Positions 9,743-17,700 of a DNA stretch of 64,000 nucleotides are shown here, one piece after another. The stretch is from Mongoliibacter ruber (GTDB taxonomy: Bacteria > Bacteroidota > Bacteroidia > Cytophagales > Cyclobacteriaceae). A model generated the notes under the pieces. That model was not told the origin of the DNA. It saw only the letters and a list, made by a program, of their open reading frames with translations, and made no database searches. The stretch covers positions 170,890-234,889 of the forward strand of contig NZ_PVTR01000003.1 of the NCBI RefSeq assembly GCF_003003005.1. Direction: 5' to 3'. Numbering within the stretch: the stretch's first letter is position 1; every line of letters starts with the position of its first letter. The position numbers and the translations under genes are program-made.

Positions 9743-9801
9743 CCCGAACCTACGGTACTGATTAACCCCGCAAGTGCGGGACTCTAACCAGCTGAGCTAA
9801 G
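9743..9801 (-). pseudogene. Fossil of tRNA-Asn at the 3' end of the GIY-YIG gene
   Basis: On the minus strand, TTAGCTCAGCTGGTTAGAG matches the D-arm region of the tRNA-Asn at 10113-10186, and GTTAATCAG and GGTTCG match its anticodon and T-arm pieces. The anticodon 5' stem is replaced by a short palindrome (CCCGCACTTGCGGG), and the acceptor arms do not pair. It cannot fold as a working tRNA. It doubles as the readthrough tail of the adjacent GIY-YIG frame, encoding AQLVRVPHLRG. Confidence 0.65.
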
Positions 9802-9857
9802 AAACCCTCAGGTACAAAATCAGGATCAACTAATTTTTCAATGAGTTTTCTGGATTT

Positions 9858-10070
9858 TTATTTTTTGACCCATTTTTCTGTTTTCAAAGCAGTACCTCGA
9901 TCTTTGCCAATTCCAAAGACAGCTGCAATTTCCCAAGGTCTGTAACCAGTAGTGAACTTATGATTTTTTCCATGATTATGTTCTTCAACTCTTCTCCAGG
10001 GATCATCAGCGTGACCTATATAATATTTGTCAAAATTCTCCGAATAAAGAATATAGATGTAAAAAGTCAT
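9858..10070 (-). CDS. GIY-YIG nuclease family protein, C-terminally truncated
   Basis: Small single-domain GIY-YIG nuclease. The start ATG at 10068-10070 gives MTFYIYILYSENFDKYYIGH, which holds the paired YIY and YIG half-motifs, followed by WRRVEEHNHGKNH. A longer frame reaching 10136 runs through the tRNA-Asn 3' end and is not a credible start. A TAA at 9858 stops the protein at 70 residues, but the same frame stays open to 9762 and would add SRKLIEKLVDPDFVPEGFL and AQLVRVPHLRG, giving the family's normal ~100 residues. A Gln (CAA) to TAA change after KKWVKK-like residues is the simplest explanation. The gene begins 13 bases after the tRNA-Asn terminator. The truncated protein may lack activity. 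Confidence 0.75.
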   Translation of the reverse strand: MTFYIYILYSENFDKYYIGHADDPWRRVEEHNHGKNHKFTTGYRPWEIAAVFGIGKDRGTALKTEKWVKK

Positions 10071-10120
10071 ATCTAAAAATGCAAAAAGCCCTGCATTTCT
10101 GCAAGGCTTATGCTCCCCCT
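10032..10120. repeat. 89-bp perfect direct repeat, right copy
   Basis: Identical to 8705-8793. This copy is continuous with the full tRNA-Asn gene, so it is the parental position: 3' tip of the tRNA, terminator and 5' end of the GIY-YIG gene. Confidence 0.95.
10083..10107 (-). terminator. tRNA-Asn intrinsic terminator
   Basis: Minus-strand stem of 8 bp with a 4-base loop (10088-10107) followed by five T, starting 5 bases after the tRNA discriminator. A second copy is at 8756-8780. Confidence 0.75.
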
Positions 10121-10186
10121 CTTGGGCTCGAACCAAGGACCCCCTGATTAACAGTCAGGTGCTCTAACCAGCTGAGCTAAGGAGGA
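10113..10186 (-). tRNA. tRNA-Asn (anticodon GTT)
   Basis: Full cloverleaf of 73 bases plus a G discriminator. The acceptor TCCTCCT pairs with AGGGGGA, the D arm is GCTC/GAGC, the anticodon arm is CCTGA-CTGTTAA-TCAGG, and the T arm is CTTGG/CCAAG around TTCGAGC. The GTT anticodon gives Asn. The CCA is not encoded. Its 3' tip is duplicated at 8786-8793 as part of the 89-bp repeat, so this gene is the likely insertion target of the neighbouring islet. Confidence 0.95.
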
Positions 10187-10395
10187 ATATTCGTGATTTG
10201 TTGAACGCTTTCGTTTAACGTGGTGCAAACATAGTAGGATGATCCATTTTTTCCAAACCTTCACACTAAAAAAAAACCACATTTTGCAAATTCAACATTT
10301 TTCATTCAGTAAATCAGAGACTTATTTTTTTAATCTATTTTACTCCTTAAATTATTGTCTCTTTTATTACCCAACCATCTAACCAACCTAAGTGC

Positions 10396-11685
10396 ATGAA
10401 CCCAAAATTTAACCGTAGGCAATTTGTCAAAATCTCCGCCTTCACAGCCCTTGGTTTGCAGTTTATCCCATTCTCCGGACTTCGGGCTGCAGCTTCTGAT
10501 CGCATACGTATAGCCCATATCGGGCTTGGGGGTATGGGCCTTTCTCATATGAACTGGTTTGCCAATCTTCCTGAAGCAGAAATAGTAGCACTCTGCGATG
10601 TCGACAAAGTAAGAGCTGAGGAAGCTCTGCAAAAACTCAAAATTATCCATCCTGACACCAAAGCTGACACTTATCAAGACTTTAGAAAAATATTGGATAG
10701 AAATGACATCGACGCCATTACTATAGCGACCCCCGATCACTGGCATGCACAGATTGCCATTTTGGCCTTCCAAGCTGGTAAAGATGTCTATGGGGAAAAA
10801 CCGCTTTCATACAGCATGAAAGAAGGTGACTTGATGCTAAAAGCCATGGAAGATAATGATCGTATGTTCCAATTGGGTACACAAATACATGCAGGAGACA
10901 ATTACCATCGCGTTGCAGAAATATTACAGTCTGGCCTTTTGGGAAAGATCAAGACCGTAAGAATATGGAAAACAGGGGAACCTCAAACCATTGAAAAACT
11001 CAATTTCCAGACACCCCCACCGAACCTCGATTGGGATATGTGGCTAGGACCGGCACCTTTTTCTGAATATGCACCCGAAAAGTACCATTTTACTTACCGG
11101 TATTTCTTGGAGTATTCAGGAGGGGTCTTTCAGGATTTTTGGTGTCATATCGCCGATGTGGTCTGGTGGGGACTAGAACCACAAAAACTAAAGAAAGTCA
11201 CCACGAGAGGTGAAAAAGCGGAAGGTGCAGGGGATACTCCAAAATGGTTGGAGGCTGATTTTAAATTCAAAAAACTTGACATCCACTGGAGCAGCACAGC
11301 GCCAGATGTACCCGGAGCTGCTGAAAGGCACATAGGAGCTTTCTTTGAAGGAACAAATGGCACAATGATCTGCGACTATGGAAGCAGAGAAATCAGGATC
11401 AACGGAGAAGTGCTTACTGACTTGATTGATGTACCCATCAGTATCCCGAGATCTCCAGGGCATCAACAAAATTTTCTCGATGCCATCAAGTCGAGAAAAC
11501 AACCTCAATCTCACCTTGCTTATGCCAGAGAAATGACCATGCCCATGCACCTGGCTATGGCGTCCTATCGTCTGGGAAGACCATTGAAGTGGAATGCCAA
11601 AAAAGAACTCTTCGTAAGGGATGAAGAGGCAAATAGCCTCCTATTTAGACCCTATAGAGATAAATGGAATCTGATTGGCGCATAA
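10396..11685 (+). CDS. Gfo/Idh/MocA family oxidoreductase, Tat-exported
   Basis: A 429-residue Gfo/Idh protein with a Tat leader (NRRQFVKISAFTALGLQ). The Rossmann motif is HIGLGGMGLSHM, followed by ALCDVD, TPDHWHA and the EKP motif in VYGEKPLSYS. The ATPDHWH and LGPAPF...YHFTYRYFLEYSGG segments are typical of the exported Bacteroidota/Planctomycetes subgroup. It precedes the IorAB-type genes by 130 bases on the same strand and may share their transcript. The substrate is unknown, probably a sugar or cyclitol. Confidence 0.9.
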   Translation: MNPKFNRRQFVKISAFTALGLQFIPFSGLRAAASDRIRIAHIGLGGMGLSHMNWFANLPEAEIVALCDVDKVRAEEALQKLKIIHPDTKADTYQDFRKILDRNDIDAITIATPDHWHAQIAILAFQAGKDVYGEKPLSYSMKEGDLMLKAMEDNDRMFQLGTQIHAGDNYHRVAEILQSGLLGKIKTVRIWKTGEPQTIEKLNFQTPPPNLDWDMWLGPAPFSEYAPEKYHFTYRYFLEYSGGVFQDFWCHIADVVWWGLEPQKLKKVTTRGEKAEGAGDTPKWLEADFKFKKLDIHWSSTAPDVPGAAERHIGAFFEGTNGTMICDYGSREIRINGEVLTDLIDVPISIPRSPGHQQNFLDAIKSRKQPQSHLAYAREMTMPMHLAMASYRLGRPLKWNAKKELFVRDEEANSLLFRPYRDKWNLIGA

Positions 11686-11815
11686 TTGCCTATATTGTAT
11701 GAGGATTTCAACTTAAGCAGTTTGTCCTGGCTAAGAGCCAAAAGATAAGCCTCCCAAAACCAACTCCATATTACAATTGTAAAATAATAGAGTCACTCAA
11801 TCCTTCAAATCAATT

Positions 11816-12274
11816 ATGGAAAATTTCAATTTGAATATCAATGGACAAAACATGGAAGTCAGTGCAGAGGAAGACATGCCCCTACTCTGGGTTATCCGGG
11901 ACTTACTATCCATGAAGGGAACCAAGTTTGGCTGTGGTCAGGCCCTCTGTGGTGCATGCACTGTGTTGATAGATGGAGAAGCGATGCGGTCATGCAGCTT
12001 ACCTGTTTCAGCAGTAGGTGATCAAAAAATCACCACCATAGAAGGGCTTTCTGAAAATGGAGATCATCCTTTACAGCAAGCTTGGGTATCTCACGTAGTA
12101 CCGCAATGTGGCTACTGCCAAACAGGACAAATCATGAATGCAGCGGCCCTTTTGGGTAGAAACCCAAATCCATCAGACGCAGAAATCGAGTCTGCCATGG
12201 CAGGCAATCTGTGTCGCTGCGGTACATACAACAGAATCAAAGCTGCGATCAAAACAGCTGCATCCAATCTTTAA
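11816..12274 (+). CDS. iorA: (2Fe-2S) small subunit of IorA-type molybdenum hydroxylase
   Basis: A 152-residue iron-sulfur subunit of the xanthine dehydrogenase family, of the isoquinoline 1-oxidoreductase alpha type. Two 2Fe-2S clusters are fully ligated: a plant-ferredoxin-like N-terminal set (C40, C45, C48, C60 in [10 protein letters not shown] and RSC) and an all-helical C-terminal set (C98, C101, C133, C135 in CGYCQTGQ and CRCG). It carries no signal and is presumably exported with its Tat-bearing partner encoded 21 bases downstream. It passes electrons from the molybdenum centre to a cytochrome or quinone acceptor. Confidence 0.92.
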   Translation: MENFNLNINGQNMEVSAEEDMPLLWVIRDLLSMKGTKFGCGQALCGACTVLIDGEAMRSCSLPVSAVGDQKITTIEGLSENGDHPLQQAWVSHVVPQCGYCQTGQIMNAAALLGRNPNPSDAEIESAMAGNLCRCGTYNRIKAAIKTAASNL

Positions 12275-12295
12275 CCCCTAAGCTAAAATATAACC

Positions 12296-14575
12296 ATGAG
12301 ACCTACATTTCCTTTCTTTAAAGTCAAAGAAGCTGAAGATAGAAGCAAGGTGTTCAAAGCCTCCCGAAGGGACTTTTTGAAACTTGGCACCTTAGCAACA
12401 GGTGGATTTTTACTTGGGGTAAATTTCCAATGCAGCGGCCCAAAAGGCAAAGACCTCATTTTTGCTCCCAATGCCTACCTGAGCATCGATGCCGATAACC
12501 TGGTAACCATTATTGCCCATAGGTCCGAAATGGGCACTGGTATACGAACCTCACTTCCCATGATCATTGCTGATGAATTGGGCGCTGATTGGTCAAAAGT
12601 AAAAATCGTTCAAGCAGAAGGTGACGAGGAAAAATATGGGGATCAAAATACGGATGGCTCTTATTCTGTCCGGATGTTTTATGAGCCCATGCGAAGGGCT
12701 GGCGCCATCGCACGACAGATGCTCTTGATGTCCGCTTCCCAGAAATGGAAAGTACCATTAGACGAATGTATCACAGAGAACTCTGTGGTCCGGCATATCG
12801 GCTCAGACAAGTCTATCAGCTTCGGAGAACTGGTAGATGATTTACAAAAAATGGAATTGCCAAGATCAGAGGATATCCAGCTGAAAGCATTTTCAGACTA
12901 TAAATTGATTGGCAAAGATGTCCCCATATATGACGGTAAAGACATCGCTACCGGAAAAGCAATTTTCGGAGCAGATGTAGACTTGGACAATATGAAGATT
13001 GCTGTAGTCAAGAGAGCACCTGTGGTAGGTGCTAAAGTGATCTCGATCAATGATTCCGCTACATTGGACATTCCTGGAGTAGAAGGTGTAGTAAAAATAC
13101 AAGGAGCGGGATTACCTGCCGGGCTTGATAAACCCTTGGAAGGCGTAGCGGTGATTGCGACCAATACTTGGGCAGCCATCAAAGGCAGGGATGCACTATT
13201 GATAGAGTGGGACTTGGGTGAAAACAAAGACTATGATTCAGAGGCACAACTGGCCGACATGGTCAAAAGCACTTCAAACCCCGGCAAGGTAAGGAGAAAA
13301 AGAGGTGATTTGGAAGCTGCCATAAAAAACGCTTCAAGAACAATCGAGCGGACGTACGAACTCCCTTTCTATGCGCATGCCACATTGGAACCACCTGCAG
13401 CAATAGCTCACTTCCATGATGGACGTTGTGAAGTTTGGGCACCGACCCAACACCCACAGTGGGCAAGAGGATCGGTGGCTGCGGCTTTGGAAATTGAAGT
13501 CGAAAATGTCACAATGAATGTCACCCTTTTAGGTGGCGGGTTTGGCAGAAAGTCCAAACCGGATTTTGTCGTGGAAGCCGCTATTCTTTCCAAAGAGGTC
13601 AATGCCCCTGTAAGGGTGCAATGGACCAGAGATGATGATTTACACCATGATTTTTACCATGCCATCAGCGCGCAGAGAATCAAGGCAGTGTTGGATGAAT
13701 CAAGAAATTTAACAGCTTGGAATCACCATACCGTTTTCCCTGCAATCGGAGCTACTTCTAATCCTGCAGAAGTGCATCCATCTGATGGAGAACTTGGACT
13801 TGGTTGTGTCGATTTCCCTTTTGATGTACCCAATATCCAAATCGAAACACATGAATCCAAAGCCCATACCAGGATTGGTTGGTTGCGTTCGGTATCCAAC
13901 ATTCATCATTCCTATGCTATCAATTGCATGATGGATGAGGTGGCTGAAGCCAAAAGGGTAGACCCTATCAACCATGCCATAGAGATGCTCGGAGAAGACA
14001 GAAACCTTAGCTTCAAAGAAGAACTAGACGGTGACTTTTCAAATTATGGAGAAAGTATAGAAGAATATCCTTGGGAAACAGCCAGAATGAAAAAGGTGAT
14101 CCAAAGGGTAGCAAAAGAAGCTGGATGGGGACAAAATTTAGGAGGAAATAGAGCCATGGGTTTTGCCTGCCAAAAGAGTTTTCTGACTTATGTTGCCTGT
14201 ATCGTAATTGCAGAAAAAGATTCTGATGGTAAAATCAAAGTGACTGATGTGCACTATGCCGTAGATTGTGGAATCGCCGTCAATACTGATAGGATCAGGT
14301 CACAGTTTGAAGGTGGAGCCCAGTTTGCCCATGGTTTGGCTACAAGTTCGAAGATAACTTTCAAAGACGGAGAGGTGCAACAACATAATTTTGACACTTA
14401 TCAGATCACCAGGATGCCACAGGCACCAAAAAACATCCACGTACACATGGTAGAAAGCATGGAAAAACCAACAGGGGTGGGCGAACCTCCTGTTCCTCCT
14501 TATGCTCCTGCCTTGGCAAATGCTGTGTATAAATTGACAGGAAAACGGCATTATAAATTGCCTTTTTCGATTTAA
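12296..14575 (+). CDS. iorB: Molybdopterin-binding large subunit of IorB-type aldehyde/N-heterocycle hydroxylase
   Basis: A 759-residue molybdenum-binding subunit of the xanthine oxidase family, IorB type. A Tat motif sits unusually far in (SRRDFLKLGTLATGGFLLG, twin Arg at 24-25) after a 20-residue lead. Two molybdopterin-binding halves follow, with LGGGFGRKSKPDFVVEAA in the middle and the C-terminal GVGEPPVPPYAPALANAVY, which carries the catalytic Glu. It lacks the FAD subunit, as IorAB and related aldehyde dehydrogenases do. The true substrate (aldehyde or N-heterocycle) cannot be read from sequence. It is followed by a clear terminator. Confidence 0.92.
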   Translation: MRPTFPFFKVKEAEDRSKVFKASRRDFLKLGTLATGGFLLGVNFQCSGPKGKDLIFAPNAYLSIDADNLVTIIAHRSEMGTGIRTSLPMIIADELGADWSKVKIVQAEGDEEKYGDQNTDGSYSVRMFYEPMRRAGAIARQMLLMSASQKWKVPLDECITENSVVRHIGSDKSISFGELVDDLQKMELPRSEDIQLKAFSDYKLIGKDVPIYDGKDIATGKAIFGADVDLDNMKIAVVKRAPVVGAKVISINDSATLDIPGVEGVVKIQGAGLPAGLDKPLEGVAVIATNTWAAIKGRDALLIEWDLGENKDYDSEAQLADMVKSTSNPGKVRRKRGDLEAAIKNASRTIERTYELPFYAHATLEPPAAIAHFHDGRCEVWAPTQHPQWARGSVAAALEIEVENVTMNVTLLGGGFGRKSKPDFVVEAAILSKEVNAPVRVQWTRDDDLHHDFYHAISAQRIKAVLDESRNLTAWNHHTVFPAIGATSNPAEVHPSDGELGLGCVDFPFDVPNIQIETHESKAHTRIGWLRSVSNIHHSYAINCMMDEVAEAKRVDPINHAIEMLGEDRNLSFKEELDGDFSNYGESIEEYPWETARMKKVIQRVAKEAGWGQNLGGNRAMGFACQKSFLTYVACIVIAEKDSDGKIKVTDVHYAVDCGIAVNTDRIRSQFEGGAQFAHGLATSSKITFKDGEVQQHNFDTYQITRMPQAPKNIHVHMVESMEKPTGVGEPPVPPYAPALANAVYKLTGKRHYKLPFSI

Positions 14576-14595
14576 TTGATTGATAGATTATGTCA

Positions 14596-14633
14596 GAAAA
14601 AAGCCCTTACAAATTTACTGTAAGGGCTTTTGT
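14596..14633 (+). terminator. Terminator after iorB
   Basis: An 11-bp perfect stem (14601-14611 with 14619-14629) with a 7-base loop, preceded by an A run and followed by TTTTG. It ends the Gfo/Idh-iorAB unit 25 bases past the iorB stop. Confidence 0.85.
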
Positions 14634-14639
14634 ATTATT

Positions 14640-14797
14640 ATTGACCTAATCGGTGTCGGCGTCACTCTAATCGTAGTGAATAGTCTCATGCCATATGGGA
14701 GATGCCCCGCAATGCTGCGGGACAGGCTTTCAACTACGCAAGCCTGCCTACACGAGGTAGGCTCCGTTCAGCATGACGCGGAACCTACAGGTACACA
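14640..14797. repeat. Short palindromic intergenic repeats between iorB and dnaE
   Basis: Contains CCCGCA-TGCGGG and GCCTAC-GTAGGC hairpins. The piece around 14701-14726 resembles, in reverse, the stretch near 30216-30240, which suggests a dispersed family. No gene is seen. Confidence 0.5.
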
Positions 14798-17700
14798 TCA
14801 ATTGATAATCTGATAGACTACCTCAGGCATATGACCGAGCTCTTCAATCAATTCATTGGAAGGATCTACCTGATAGTTTTTGGACATGAGGTCCAAAGTA
14901 ATATTCTCTCTTTTGTCTATGATATTGATATACAACTTGGCCTCTCCCTTGTACTTTTTAGTGATCCCTTCCAGCCTTTCCATCAGGTCATAAGTAAGGT
15001 TATCCAAGTCAATGTTGACACGTAGTCCTTTGACCATTTTCGCCCTTACCTCATTAAGCAAAGTGATGGAGTTGATTTTAAATTCCAGCTCATCAGGTTT
15101 CCACTTATTGGGATGTACTGATCCAGTCAAGTACAGAAACCAACCGGTCATGAAATACTCTTTAAACTTGATGTAATCTTCACCAAAAATGAAGAAGGTA
15201 TGTCCTCCATGGTAATCTTCCATTGTCAATGTTCCAAAAGGCTTACCTGTTTTTGTGGTTCTATGCGCAAAGGCCATTACCATACCTGCTGCTTTGACAT
15301 CTCCTTTTTTCCTAAGTGCTTCGGTATCTTTGATCTCCGTCAACGGTGTATTGGTAAAAGAGTCTATCTCTACTTTAAACTGATCCAGTGGGTGACCGGA
15401 GATATAAAGACCTACAACCTCTTTTTCAATATTGAGCTGCTGCAATTGACTGAACGGCTCCATAGATGCTATGGTAGGCATCGGAACTTCCATTCCTCCA
15501 CTTCCACCAAACAAACTCACCTGTGAGCTGTCTGCTTCTTGTTGTACTTTTTGGGCATATTTTACTGCCTTTTCCAATAGTGTCACATCACCTTCCGGAG
15601 CTTCGAGGTATTGTCTTCTATGATGTTCGGAAAAGCAGTCAAATCCTCCCCCCATGGCTATTGCCTCCAACGTTTTTTTGTTCACTGCCCTTGAGTTGAC
15701 CCTTTTACAAAACTCAAAGATATTTTTGTAAGAACCATTTTTATCCCTTTCCTCAATGATCATGTCCACGGCTGCACCACCAGCTCCTTTTATCGCACCA
15801 AGACCAAAACGGATTTGACCTTCTTTATTGACTGCAAAACTCCTTCTCGATTCGTTCACATCAGGCCCTAATACCGCAATACCCGCTCTTTTACATTCCT
15901 CCATAAAAAACGTCACCTGGGTGATGTCGTTCATGTTGTTGCTAAGTACAGAAGCCATGTATTCTGCCGGGTAATGCGCCTTAAGGTATGCGGTTTGGTA
16001 GGCTATCCAAGCATAACATGTGGAGTGGGATTTATTGAAAGCATAAGAAGCAAAAGCCTCCCAATCTGTCCAGATTTTATTCAGTTTTTTGACATCATAA
16101 CCTTTGGACGAAGCTTGTTCTACAAACTTCGGTTTCATTTTATCCAGGACATCCTTTTGCTTTTTACCCATTGCCTTTCGGAGTACATCGGCCTCACCTT
16201 TGGAAAATCCCGCCAGTTTTTGTGACAGCAACATCACCTGTTCCTGATAGACCGTGATCCCGTAAGTTTCCTCCAGGTATTCCTTCATATCATCTAGATC
16301 ATAGATGATCTCTTCTGTCCCGTGCTTTCTACGGATAAAAGAAGGAATATAGGCCAATGGCCCTGGTCTGTAGAGGGCGTTCATGGCAATAAGATCCGCA
16401 AAAACGGTCGGTTTCAGTTCCCGCATGTATTTTTGCATGCCTGGAGATTCATATTGGAAGATACCGACAGTTTCACCTCGCTGGAATAGCTCGTAGGTTT
16501 TTTGATCATCAATTGGAAAAGTGTCTGGATCTAGTTCAACCCCATGCTTCTCTTTGATGATTTTACAAGCATCTTTGATCAAAGTCAGGGTTTTGAGTCC
16601 TAGAAAGTCCATTTTCAACAATCCGGCACTTTCTACCACGGAGTTGTCAAACTGAGTACACACCATTTCTGAATCTTTGGCCAAAGCCACAGGGACAAAG
16701 TTGGTGATGTCATCAGGTGTAATGATCACTCCACAGGCATGGATACCTGTATTCCTTACTGAGCCTTCAAGTATTTTAGCCTGATTGATTGTCTTGGACA
16801 ATTCATCTTGACCTTTTGATATCCTGATCAGTTCTTCAGCCTTAGCAAGGTCTTCTCCATTTCCTTTTAACTTTTCGGACAGTTTGGCCCTGTCTTTGGA
16901 AAGTGCAAAGAGCGCCTTGAGTTTGATGTCAGGGACCAATTTGGCAAGTTTATCTGCCTCTGATAAGGGCAAGTTCAGTACCCTTGCGGTATCCCTGATG
17001 GCAGACTTCGCTGCCATGGTACCATACGTGATGATCTGGGCTACTTGATTAGACCCATATTTTTTGATCACATAATCAATTACACTTTGCCTTCCTTCAT
17101 CATCAAAGTCAATGTCAATATCAGGAAGGGAAACCCTTTCAGGATTCAGGAATCTCTCAAAAAGGAGGTCATAGGCAATTGGGTCAACATTGGTGATCCA
17201 AGTGCAATAAGCCACAGCAGAACCTGCAGCCGAGCCCCTTCCGGGCCCAACAGAGACTCCCATTTTTCTTGCAGCAGCCGTAAAGTCTTGAACAATCAGA
17301 AAATATCCCGGGTAACCTGTGTTTTTGATCGTCGCCAATTCAAAATCGAGCCTTTCCCTGATGTCATCCGTAATCTCTCCGTAACGTTTTTTTGCTCCTT
17401 CATAAGTCAAATGCCTCAAATATGCATTTTCCCCTCGTTTTGCATCATCTATTTCATCTTGCGGATCTTTGAACTCTTCGGGTATGTCAAATTTTGGCAG
17501 CAAGACATCCCTCTGCAGCTTATAAGTTTCAATTTTCTGAACAATCTCATGTGTACAGGCTATAGCCTCGGGAAGATCAGCAAAAAGCTTTTTCATCTCT
17601 TCCTGACTCTTGATATAAAACTCCTCATTGGGAAAGCCGTACCGATATTCACGACCTCTTTTCCCTATGTATTTCTTGGGTTTTTCGAAAAGCTCCCCGT

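Noticed and set aside
9743-9801. Second functional tRNA
   Set aside because: The acceptor arms do not pair and the anticodon stem is replaced by a palindrome, so it is only a fossil.
10071-10136. Longer N-terminus for the GIY-YIG protein
   Set aside because: The extension is encoded by the tRNA-Asn 3' end and its terminator; the conserved N-terminus begins at 10070.
8594-10186. Classical integrase-borne island at tRNA-Asn
   Set aside because: No integrase gene and only about 1.3 kb between repeats; reported as a different kind of islet.
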